A DNA stretch of 14,477 bases from Alcanivorax sp. (GTDB lineage: Bacteria > Pseudomonadota > Gammaproteobacteria > Pseudomonadales > Alcanivoracaceae), in NCBI GenBank assembly GCA_007135015.1, contig SLJS01000202.1, positions 1 to 14,477 of the forward strand. Reading direction: 5' to 3'. Below, one piece after another: positions 7,597 to 14,477 of the stretch. The notes under the pieces are model-generated. The model did not search any database. It was given only the letters and a program-made list of their open reading frames with translations, and had not been told where the DNA came from. Within the stretch, counting starts at the first letter, position 1, and each line of letters opens with the position of its first letter. The position numbers and the translations under genes are program-made.

Positions 7597-7599
7597 CCC

Positions 7600-9228
7600 C
7601 TACAGCTCGTTCAGGCGCTCGCGGTCGGAGTCGCCGGCGATGTCCAGCAGGCGCTGGCGATACTCATCGGCCACCTCCTCCTCTCCGGCGGTCCGGGCCG
7701 CCTGCACGGCCCCGTACAGCGTATTGAAACGCTCCGGCCAGACGGCATCCGCATCGCGATAGGCCTGCAGGGCCTGCGCGGGCCGATCCAGCTTCAGCAG
7801 AAGATCTCCCAGCGCTTCACCGGGCGGCAGCAATGCGCCGGGCGTAATCGGGTCCTTCTCCATGGAAGCCTCGAGTTCCGCGGCCGAGCGCATCAGGTCA
7901 ATGGCCGCGTCGGGGTCCCCGGTGGCATGTGCCAGCCATCCGGACAGGATACGCCGGTCCACCTCGATGTTGTCCGCATGGCCGTCCTCACCCGCCGCCC
8001 GGGCCTGCTCCACGAGCGTATCCAGCCGGTTCTCGGCCTTGCGGGCCAGTTCCATATCGCCGCCATGCACGGCACCGAGGCCGCGCGCATACCAGGTCAG
8101 CCCCTCCGCCCAGTGGGAGTCGTCCCAGGGCTGATAATCCGGCGTGCGCGCCTCCAGGTCCATCGCAGCTTCCCAGTCACGCTTCTCCACCGTCAGGCGC
8201 GCGGGCATGGCCGCCAGATGAAAGGCGCTGGCAAACGAGGGCTGATGCCGTCCCGCCTGCATGGCTTCGTCCATCGCCGCACGGGCCTTTTCATCCTCAC
8301 CCTGCTGGAGATAGCCATAAACCATGTAATCGATGGCGTGGATGTAGTGAAAGGAGATCGCACCATTGACCTCATGATCCCGGGCAACGCCGGAAGAGCG
8401 ACGGTTCCACTCGATCACCTGGTCCCAGTCACCGAGACGGACATAGATATGGGAGGGCATATGCAACGCGTGGGGTACCTCCGGTGCGACCTTCCCGTAT
8501 GCTTCCACCATATCCAGCGCATTCTCCGCACGTCCGTCTACGTCCGTGGCATGGATGGAATAGTGGATGGCACCGGGATGGGTCTGCTCCCGCTCCCACA
8601 CATCCCGAAGAATCTTCTCGGCCTCGTCATGCAGGCGGTCACGCTCCTCGCCTTCAGCACCGAACGCCAGCGCCAGCAACGAAAGCCCGTAGAGTGCCGC
8701 CACATCCAGATCGTCCGGCGCGGCTTCCAGGGCCTGCGTCATGCCGTCGGCCCAGGCATTGATACGATCACGGTAAGAAGCAATGCCAGGGTCCCGGAAG
8801 AAGGCGTCGGTGGCTTCCACCAGCAGGCGTTCGCGTTCGCTCTCCGGGCCCAGCTCCAGTGCGGTTTGGGTCAACTCCCGGCCCCGGCGCATCGTTTGCT
8901 CGTCCGGACGCTCCGGCCAGAGCGGCTGGAACAAAGTGGCAGCCACACCCCAGTGCGCCATGGGGCATTCGGGATTCGCTTCGGCCATGGCACTGAAAGC
9001 AGCACGGGCCTGCTGGTACATCATGTGATGTTTCAACGCCAGGGCACGGTCGAAGTCTTCCCGCACGGCCGGGTCGCAGCCGACGTCGAAATTTACCGCG
9101 CCAAGTTCCCGGTCACCCGGTGCCGCGCCTTCATGTGCGGATTCCGCCTGCGCCCATACGGCTGTGCAGACCCCAACGAGCGCAAACAGAGCAACCGGAA
9201 CGGTTCTGCCAAGGAGCAGGGATTTCAT
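7600..9228 (-). CDS. Secreted TPR-like helical repeat protein, 542 aa
   Basis: Residues 1-27 form a Sec signal peptide ending in AVWAQA, so the product acts in the periplasm or outside. The rest is almost all paired helices of the tetratricopeptide type, with clear repeat-like stretches at about 61-85 (YQQARAAFSAMAEANP), 375-415 and 480-530. The centre carries conserved histidine-rich signatures: HPGAIHYSIHATD at 217-229, HALHMPSHIYVRLGDW at 253-268 and HYIHAIDYMVYGYLQ at 294-308. These are typical of a widespread but uncharacterised TPR family in which the histidines stay fixed, which hints at a metal or ligand site rather than scaffolding alone. The start is supported by GGAGGT six bases before the ATG. 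The gene is monocistronic, flanked by convergent and divergent zinc-ribbon genes. A role tied to those is only a guess from position. Confidence 0.75.
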   Translation of the reverse strand: MKSLLLGRTVPVALFALVGVCTAVWAQAESAHEGAAPGDRELGAVNFDVGCDPAVREDFDRALALKHHMMYQQARAAFSAMAEANPECPMAHWGVAATLFQPLWPERPDEQTMRRGRELTQTALELGPESERERLLVEATDAFFRDPGIASYRDRINAWADGMTQALEAAPDDLDVAALYGLSLLALAFGAEGEERDRLHDEAEKILRDVWEREQTHPGAIHYSIHATDVDGRAENALDMVEAYGKVAPEVPHALHMPSHIYVRLGDWDQVIEWNRRSSGVARDHEVNGAISFHYIHAIDYMVYGYLQQGEDEKARAAMDEAMQAGRHQPSFASAFHLAAMPARLTVEKRDWEAAMDLEARTPDYQPWDDSHWAEGLTWYARGLGAVHGGDMELARKAENRLDTLVEQARAAGEDGHADNIEVDRRILSGWLAHATGDPDAAIDLMRSAAELEASMEKDPITPGALLPPGEALGDLLLKLDRPAQALQAYRDADAVWPERFNTLYGAVQAARTAGEEEVADEYRQRLLDIAGDSDRERLNEL

Positions 9229-9610
9229 CGGGACACCTCCAATGTGACGGGTTGCAATCGATCGTAACTCCGGGGTACATCCGCTCCGGCACAGGCCGGA
9301 ACCGGAGCTGTCGTAAAAGATAGCATCAGGACTCCCCGATCCTGAACGATCACCGCGTTGCTACGGCGAATATCCCCGCATTCCGTGACCGAGTTCTCAC
9401 AAGCTTCTCCGACCAATCCGGCCCGAGACATGACCGACGGTATCGTCGCCTTCCGGACATACTGTTTCCCATGACCCGGCGCACAGTTACGGACACGCCT
9501 TGTTGGTCCCCGGACAGGGCGGTGGTACTTTAAGGCTAGATGTGGAGTACGATTATTTTCTTGCACTAACGTACCGCATCAGCGTCGGAAAGACGACCGG
9601 AGGTACCGAC
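9229..9610. other. Divergent intergenic region with inverted repeat
   Basis: About 380 bases lie between the starts of the TPR gene and the second zinc-ribbon gene. It has an inverted repeat, GCTCCGG (9283-9289) and CCGGAGC (9302-9308), about 55 bases before the TPR start, which could be an operator or leader hairpin. The stretch 9528-9571 is AT-rich for this DNA (ACTTTAAGG, then TACGATTATTTTCTTGC) and is the likeliest promoter zone for the rightward gene. I could not place clear -35 and -10 boxes. Confidence 0.45.
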
Positions 9611-9838
9611 ATGTACAAGTCCAGACACTGCACACACTGCGGCACCAGGCTCAAGCAACTGCATAACGTTGACACCCGCGGGCTTGACGGCATCGAACAG
9701 GCCCAGGCCGGCAGCTGTGGCCACTGCGGCGGCATCACCCTGACCCGACTGCAGGGCCGGGAAACCGCCATGGCGCTGGCCCGGATCGTGATGGAGACGC
9801 CTCCCCGGGACTACGCGGGCGAGCTTGCCAGCTGCTGA
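9611..9838 (+). CDS. Small zinc-ribbon-like protein, paralogue of 7086-7373, 75 aa
   Basis: The protein has CTHC at 7-10 and CGHC at 36-39, with exactly the same 25-residue spacing as its paralogue. From the first cysteine, 19 of the first 37 residues are identical, including the block D-T-x-G-x-x-G-I-E and A-G-x-C-G-H-C. It lacks the arginine-rich N-terminal extension and ends in a further cysteine (residue 75). Metal binding is inferred from the cysteine pairs. The ATG at 9611 is well supported by GGAGG seven bases upstream; the frame is open back to 9500 but that part is not protein-like. A stop codon, hairpin and heptamer array follow at once. No family name is known to me; an Ogr/Delta- or YgiT-like zinc finger was considered but the spacing does not clearly fit. 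Confidence 0.75.
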   Translation: MYKSRHCTHCGTRLKQLHNVDTRGLDGIEQAQAGSCGHCGGITLTRLQGRETAMALARIVMETPPRDYAGELASC

Positions 9839-9844
9839 GGGGGA

Positions 9845-9861
9845 TTGCGGCTTCGCCGCAA
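9845..9861 (+). terminator. Hairpin after the second zinc-ribbon gene
   Basis: TTGCGGC, loop TTC, GCCGCAA starts seven bases after the stop codon. The last two bases of the stem are also the start of the heptamer array. It is the same architecture (seven-pair stem, TTC loop in the transcript, then G-rich heptamers) as the one after the TPR gene. Confidence 0.5.
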
Positions 9862-9906
9862 GGGACAAGGGACAAGGGACAAGGGACAAGGGGCAAGGGA
9901 CAAGGC
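9860..9906 (+). repeat. Heptamer tandem repeat array, six units plus a partial
   Basis: Units AAGGGAC x4, AAGGGGC, AAGGGAC and a partial AAGGC run without a gap. The array sits between the convergent ends of the zinc-ribbon and cusA genes. The rest of the gap to 9989 shows no gene; it has a loose GCAGCT/AGCTGC inverted pair near 9953-9983. Confidence 0.85.
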
Positions 9907-9989
9907 ATAGCCCGTCACAGGCTCCCCGGGGACGCAAGGACCCGGGCGGTCTGCAGCTCAGTCGACATCGAGTTTTCAGCTGCTGACAA

Positions 9990-12900
9990 TCACTCGTCAA
10001 TTCCCCTGCGGTGCCACAGATAGAACACCGCCGGCAGCACCACCAGCGCTACCAGCCAGACAGTGAAGACGCCGCCGACCATGGGCGCGGCGATGCGCTG
10101 CATGACTTCCGCGCCCGTGCCCGTTCCAATCATGATCGGCAGCAGGCCGAGGAAGACGGTGGACTGGGTCATGGTAATGGGCCGCACGCGGCGCAGGGTT
10201 CCGTCGCGAATGGCGGCAAGCAGGGTTTCGCGGTCCATGACGCCCTCGGAGGCGCGCCACTCCTCCAGGGACTGGTTGAGATAGACCAGCATCACCACCC
10301 CCGCCTGGGCGGCGAGCCCGCCCAGGGCAATAAAGCCCACGGCCACGCCCACGGAGAGATCAAAGCCCAGCAGATACATCAGCCAGAAGCCGCCCACCAG
10401 GGCCAGCGGGATCATGCTCAGGGCCATGAGGGTGTCGGCCAGGCGCCCGAAGGTGAGCATCAGCAGCACCACGATGATCGCCAGCACGATCGGCACCAGC
10501 AGCGAGAGGCGCTCCATGGCCCGTTCCATGTACTCGTACTGACCGGCCCAGGAAATAGAGTAACCGGCAGGCAGGTTCACCTCTTCGGCAATGCGTTCTC
10601 GTGCCTCGGCCACATAATCGCCCAGGGAACGATCCTGGATGTCCACGAACACAAAGCCGGTGGGCCGGGTGTTTTCCGTGCGAATCATGCCCGGGCCCTG
10701 AGTGACCGAAACCCCGGCCACGTCACCCAGAGTCAGATGCTCGCCACCCGGCGCGACAAAGGGCAGCGCTTCCAGCCGCTGCGGTGAATCACGCCAGTCA
10801 TGGGGGTAGCGCAGATTGATCGGAAAACGCTCCAGCCCTTCCACGGTTTCACCCACATTGGCCCCGCCTATGGCATGACGGACGATTTCATGGACATCGT
10901 CGATGTTGAGCCCGTAGCGGGCCGCCTTCCGGCGATCGATATCCAGCTCCACATAGCGGGCCGAGGCGGTGCGGTCGGCGAACGCGGTGCGGGTACCGGG
11001 GATCTCGCTCACCACGGCTTCGATGTGCTCGCCAATCTCTTCAATGACTTCCAGGTCCGCGCCGCTGATGCCGATGCCGATATCGGTGCGGATCCCGGTG
11101 GCCAGCATGTCGATGCGCGTCTGGATGGGAAAGACCCAGGCGTCACTGACGCCCGGAAAGTCCACCATGGCATCCAGCTCGTCGATGATGTCGTCGGTGG
11201 TGATACCGCGACGCCATTCGCTGCGCGGCTTGAGCGTGATAAAGGTCTCCACCATGGTCAGCGGCGCCGGGTCCGTGGCGGTATCGGCGCGGCCTACCTT
11301 GCCGAACACTCGTTTCACTTCCGGATGCGTCTTGATGATCGCATCGGTCTGCTGCAGGAACTCGCGAGCCTTGTCCGGTGAGATGCCGGGCAGGGTCGTG
11401 GGCATGTACATCAGGTCACCCTCGTCCAGCTCCGGCATGAACTCGGTGCCAATGCGATCCAGGGGCCAGAAGGTGGAAGCGGCCACCAGCAGGGCGCCCC
11501 CAACGATCCACCAGGGCCAGCGTATCACCCCGGCGATCACGGGCTTGTAGGCGCGCTGCACCACACGGCTTACCGGCTTGTCATCAGCCGCGCGCATGCG
11601 ACCTCGAATCAGGTATCCCATCAGCACCGGCACCAGGGTCACGGCAAGCCCGGCCGCGGCGGCCATGGCATAGACCTTGGTCCAGGCCAGCGGCGAGAAC
11701 AGCCGCCCTTCCTGCCCTTCCAGCGCCAGGATGGGCGTGACCGCCAGCGCGACAATCAGCAATGCGAAGAAGATGGGCCGGCCCACCTCCAGGGTGGTTT
11801 CCTCGATGGCCTTCCAGTGTTCTTCTGGTGACGGAGGGTTCTGTTCAAAACGCTTATGCAGGTTCTCGATCATCACGATGGCCGCATCCACCATCACACC
11901 GATTGCGATGGCGATGCCGCCCAGGGACATGATGTTGGCGTTAATGCCCTGCATGTACATGACGATAAAGGCAATGAGCACGCCCAGGGGCAGGCTGAAG
12001 AGCACCACCAGGGATGATCGCAGGTGCCAGAGGAACAGGCTGATAATCAGCACCACGATCAGGAACTCCAGCGCCAGCTTTTCCCAGAGGGTGGCGATGG
12101 CGCGTTCGATCAGCGCGGAGCGGTCGTAGGTCTCGACGATCTCCACGCCTTCGGGCAGGCCCTGGCGCAGTTCGTCGATGCGCGCGCGTACATCGCGAAT
12201 CACATCACGGGCGTTCTCACCGTCACGCATGACCACGATGCCACCAGTCACCTCGCCCTCGCCGTCCAGTTCGGCGATGCCCCGGCGGGCCTCGGGGCCC
12301 CGGCGCACTTCGGCCACATCTTCCAGCAACACGGGGATGCCGTGCTCACGCGGACCCACGGGAATGGCGCGCAGGTCATCCATGCTCTGGATATAGCCGG
12401 AGGCGCGCACCATGTATTCGGCTTCGGCCAGCTCCAGCAGAGAACCGCCGGCTTCGGCATTGCCTCGCTGGATGGCGCGACGCACCTGCGCCATGGTCAG
12501 GCCATAGGCGCGCAGCCGATTGGGGTCGGCCACCACCTGATACTGGTTGACCATGCCGCCGACGGTGGCCACTTCGGATACACCGGGCACGGATTGCAGT
12601 TCGTACTGCAGGAACCAGTCCTGCAATGCGCGCAGCTGCGCGAGATCATGATTGCCCGTGCGGTCGACAAGCGCGTACTTGTACACCCAGCCCACGCCGG
12701 TGGCATCCGGGCCCAGTTCCATACGCACATTGGCGGGCAGGTCCCCTTCCACCTGCCCCAGGTATTCCTGCACGCGACTGCGAGCCCAGTAGAGGTCGGT
12801 GTCGTCGTCGAAGAGCACATAGACGAAGCTGTCACCGAACATTGAATAGCCGCGCACGGTCTCGGCGCCGGGCACGGCCATGAGCGCGGTGGTCAACGGA

Positions 12901-13100
12901 TAGGTAACCTGCTCTTCCACCACTTCCGGTGCCTGGCCGGGAAAGCTGGCGCGCACGATCACCTGGGTGTCGGAAAGATCCGGGATGGCGTCCACGGGCG
13001 TGGCGCGCACCACCCAGGTACCCACGCTGGCAGTAATCACCGCCAGCAGCAAAACCAGAACGCGGTTGGTGATGGACCAGCGAATCAGGGCGTCGATCAT
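9990..13100 (-). CDS. cusA: CusA-like copper/silver RND efflux pump, 1036 aa
   Basis: This is an inner-membrane heavy-metal RND transporter, proton-driven and working as a trimer in a tripartite pump. It has the RND layout of one N-terminal helix (about 10-30), a large periplasmic loop, a block of helices (about 340-500), a second loop and a C-terminal helix block. Recalled E. coli CusA features are present: the relay aspartate in GVMVDAAIVMIEN is Asp405, and the three copper/silver-binding methionines correspond to Met566 (LMYMPTTLPG), Met616 (APLTMVET) and Met665 (RIDMLATG). These argue for Cu(I)/Ag(I) over the zinc/cobalt CzcA type. The ATG at 13100 is preceded by GGGAG seven bases away; the upstream extension to 13160 is translated repeat and is rejected. 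The length is close to the usual 1047. It lies downstream of the adaptor gene on the same strand. Confidence 0.9.
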   Translation of the reverse strand: MIDALIRWSITNRVLVLLLAVITASVGTWVVRATPVDAIPDLSDTQVIVRASFPGQAPEVVEEQVTYPLTTALMAVPGAETVRGYSMFGDSFVYVLFDDDTDLYWARSRVQEYLGQVEGDLPANVRMELGPDATGVGWVYKYALVDRTGNHDLAQLRALQDWFLQYELQSVPGVSEVATVGGMVNQYQVVADPNRLRAYGLTMAQVRRAIQRGNAEAGGSLLELAEAEYMVRASGYIQSMDDLRAIPVGPREHGIPVLLEDVAEVRRGPEARRGIAELDGEGEVTGGIVVMRDGENARDVIRDVRARIDELRQGLPEGVEIVETYDRSALIERAIATLWEKLALEFLIVVLIISLFLWHLRSSLVVLFSLPLGVLIAFIVMYMQGINANIMSLGGIAIAIGVMVDAAIVMIENLHKRFEQNPPSPEEHWKAIEETTLEVGRPIFFALLIVALAVTPILALEGQEGRLFSPLAWTKVYAMAAAAGLAVTLVPVLMGYLIRGRMRAADDKPVSRVVQRAYKPVIAGVIRWPWWIVGGALLVAASTFWPLDRIGTEFMPELDEGDLMYMPTTLPGISPDKAREFLQQTDAIIKTHPEVKRVFGKVGRADTATDPAPLTMVETFITLKPRSEWRRGITTDDIIDELDAMVDFPGVSDAWVFPIQTRIDMLATGIRTDIGIGISGADLEVIEEIGEHIEAVVSEIPGTRTAFADRTASARYVELDIDRRKAARYGLNIDDVHEIVRHAIGGANVGETVEGLERFPINLRYPHDWRDSPQRLEALPFVAPGGEHLTLGDVAGVSVTQGPGMIRTENTRPTGFVFVDIQDRSLGDYVAEARERIAEEVNLPAGYSISWAGQYEYMERAMERLSLLVPIVLAIIVVLLMLTFGRLADTLMALSMIPLALVGGFWLMYLLGFDLSVGVAVGFIALGGLAAQAGVVMLVYLNQSLEEWRASEGVMDRETLLAAIRDGTLRRVRPITMTQSTVFLGLLPIMIGTGTGAEVMQRIAAPMVGGVFTVWLVALVVLPAVFYLWHRRGIDE

Positions 13101-13123
13101 TTCGTTGCTCCCGCGACGAAATG

Positions 13124-13172
13124 AAGGGACAAGGGGCAAGGTGCAAGGTGCAAGGGGCAAGGGGCAAGGAAC
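13124..13172 (+). repeat. Heptamer tandem repeat array, seven units (arm A)
   Basis: Seven units in a row read AAGGGAC, AAGGGGC, AAGGTGC twice, AAGGGGC twice and AAGGAAC. It lies 24 bases before the cusA start codon and is C-rich in the cusBA transcript. It faces the array at 13259-13293 in opposite orientation. Confidence 0.85.
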
Positions 13173-13258
13173 AGGTTTCCTGCTCCCTTAGTCCTCTTGC
13201 CGAAGGAAGGTGTCGCAAAAGGTATGTGCTGGCGGAGCAGCTCGATTAACCGACCCCC

Positions 13259-13293
13259 TCCCCTTGCCCCTTGCCCCTTGTCCCTTGTCCCTC
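13259..13293 (-). repeat. Heptamer tandem repeat array, about five units (arm B)
   Basis: On the minus strand the units read about GAGGGAC, AAGGGAC, AAGGGGC, AAGGGGC and AAGGGGA. The array begins two bases after the adaptor stop codon. With arm A it could form a stem of roughly 35 pairs, with few mismatches, around an 86-base loop. The loop (13173-13258) shows no gene. Confidence 0.8.
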
Positions 13294-13295
13294 CT

Positions 13296-14477
13296 TTAAT
13301 GATCATGTCCTTCCATCCTCCCGTGCCCGCCCTGAAGACTTGCCTCGGAGTCGATCAGGAACTGTCCGGAGCGCACCACCTCTTCACCCGCTTCCAGGCC
13401 TTCGCGGATAGCGACCCAGTCACCGCTTTCCATGCCCGGGACGACTTCGCGGATGCGAAAATGCAGTTCGTCCTCACGAATCACCACGCGGGCACTGTGC
13501 CCGGTGCGGATCAGTGCCTCGCGGGGAATGATCAGTTGATCGTCCACGGGCCCGGCGTAGATGCGCGCGGCGCTCCACATCCCCGGCTTGAGCCGCCGGT
13601 CCTCGTTGTCCAGGGGCAGGCGCACGCGCAGGGTGCGAGTGTTGTCTTCCAGTTCCGGGTAGATGTATTCCACCCGGGTGCGAAAACGCTCGCCGGGCAG
13701 TGCGGAGAATTCGATTTCGGCGGGCTGTTCCTCGGCGAGCCAGTCGGCATGACGGTCGAATACACGGGCGGTAATCCAGAGCCGCTCGAGGTTGGCCACC
13801 TCCAGGATCACTTCGCCGGGTTGCACGTGCATGCCGTGGCGGGCACCGAGCACAGTGACCACGCCATCCATGGTGGCGTGCCAGGGTACCGCCTGCACGA
13901 CTTCCCGGCGTTCCGCCAGTGTATCAACGAATCGCTGCTGTACTCCCAGGGCCTGCAACCGTTCGCGGGCGGAGGCTATGATGCCGGGGTCACCGCGACG
14001 CAATGCCTGGAGGAAATCTTCCTGGGCGTCCACCAGGTCCGGCGAATACAGGGTAAACAGCAATTGTCCCTCCTCCACCGGTTCGCCCCGGGCGGATACA
14101 TTCATCTGCTGGATCCAGCCTTCCACGCGCGGGTGCAGGTGATGCAACCGGGACTCGTCATAGTCCGCGGTGGCCATGGTGTCGATGCGCCGCCACAGCC
14201 GGTCCCTTCTCGCCTCGATGGTGCGGAGGTTCATCTGCTGCTGCACGCCCGAGCGCACATGCACCTGATCCGGTTCGTGGTCGTGCTCGGCGCCACCCCG
14301 CTCCACGAGATCCATGCCGCAGATGGGGCAGGAACCAGGCCCTTCTTCCCGGATTTGCGGATGCATGGGGCAGGTCCAGTACGACTCGGTTTCACCGGTT
14401 TCCATGGCGTCGGTCAGGGCATGGTCGGCCCCGTCCGAGAGTTCGTGATCTTCATGACCCTCATGACCCTCATGACC
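13296..14477 (-). CDS. cusB: CusB-like periplasmic adaptor, 5' end outside window
   Basis: This is the membrane-fusion subunit that links the CusA-type pump to an outer-membrane channel. The frame is open to the window edge, so the start and signal peptide are missing. An ATG at 14405 is in frame but the codons before it are protein-like and His-rich (three GHE units, then DHE). Counting from that Met, a heavy-metal-binding domain spans about 9-33, with YWTCPMHP and SCPICGMDL giving Cys12, Met14, His15, Cys26, Cys29 and Met31. The adaptor body follows: barrel-sandwich parts near 80-110 and 185-205, a helical hairpin about 118-165 and beta-barrel strands to about 290. The C-terminus is again His-rich (GHGRMEGHDH). 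It is upstream of cusA with a 195-base gap, which is wide for such a pair. Confidence 0.85.
   Translation of the reverse strand, partial: GHEGHEGHEDHELSDGADHALTDAMETGETESYWTCPMHPQIREEGPGSCPICGMDLVERGGAEHDHEPDQVHVRSGVQQQMNLRTIEARRDRLWRRIDTMATADYDESRLHHLHPRVEGWIQQMNVSARGEPVEEGQLLFTLYSPDLVDAQEDFLQALRRGDPGIIASARERLQALGVQQRFVDTLAERREVVQAVPWHATMDGVVTVLGARHGMHVQPGEVILEVANLERLWITARVFDRHADWLAEEQPAEIEFSALPGERFRTRVEYIYPELEDNTRTLRVRLPLDNEDRRLKPGMWSAARIYAGPVDDQLIIPREALIRTGHSARVVIREDELHFRIREVVPGMESGDWVAIREGLEAGEEVVRSGQFLIDSEASLQGGHGRMEGHDH

Noticed and set aside
7363..9267. A 634-codon open frame on the plus strand opposite the TPR gene
   Set aside because: It mirrors a gene with a signal peptide, good ribosome site and family motifs. 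Its own product is rich in Arg, Gly, His and Pro with no domain, as expected for antisense frames in high-GC DNA.
9860..9906. CRISPR-like array
   Set aside because: The units are 7 bases with no spacers, so it is a simple tandem array.
10011..10787. A 258-codon open frame opposite cusA
   Set aside because: The product is a run of His, Gln and Gly with no fold, caused by antisense reading of hydrophobic codons.
9990..13100. CzcA-type zinc/cobalt/cadmium pump
   Set aside because: The three CusA-type methionines and the CPMHP/CPICGM adaptor favour copper/silver; specificity is still unproven by sequence alone.
13101..13160. N-terminal extension of CusA
   Set aside because: The extra 20 residues are translated heptamer repeat, and a good ribosome site lies before the ATG at 13100.

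Overview
The window looks like chromosomal DNA from a high-GC gammaproteobacterium. The main grounds are a long FabY-type ketoacyl synthase of the Pseudomonas kind, a CusBA-type metal efflux system, and two sorts of short palindromic intergenic repeats typical of that class. I cannot name a genus. No rRNA, tRNA, CRISPR array, transposase or phage gene is visible.

Left part (1-6600). A FabY-like beta-ketoacyl-ACP synthase on the plus strand converges with a leftward set of genes. In transcription order these are a retinol-dehydrogenase-like SDR (4910-5875), a secreted alpha/beta hydrolase (3723-4640), an SRPBCC-SDR fusion (2335-3726) and a small three-helix membrane protein (1898-2203). The hydrolase and the fusion overlap by four bases and are almost certainly co-translated. 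A 97-98 bp repeat with a palindromic head occurs twice, each time just past the stop codon of an SDR gene. A lipoprotein of unknown function (6023-6595) lies upstream of this set.

Middle part (6600-9990). Two rightward genes for small zinc-ribbon-like proteins (7086-7373 and 9611-9838) are clear paralogues, with the pattern C-x-H-C, 25 residues, C-G-H-C. Between them lies a leftward gene for a secreted TPR-like protein (7600-9228). Long non-coding leaders precede both small genes. Their 3' ends carry compact GC-rich hairpins, a REP-like element and arrays of a 7-bp repeat (AAGGGRC).

Right part (9990-14477). A leftward cusBA-type pair encodes a periplasmic adaptor, whose 5' end runs off the window, and a CusA-like RND pump. 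The pump keeps the three copper/silver-binding methionines and the membrane aspartate known from E. coli CusA. The 195-base gap between the two genes contains two oppositely oriented arrays of the 7-bp repeat that could fold into one long stem. No outer-membrane channel gene is inside the window.

The strongest candidates for something undescribed are the paired CxHC/CGHC mini-proteins and the heptamer-repeat family that marks gene ends here.
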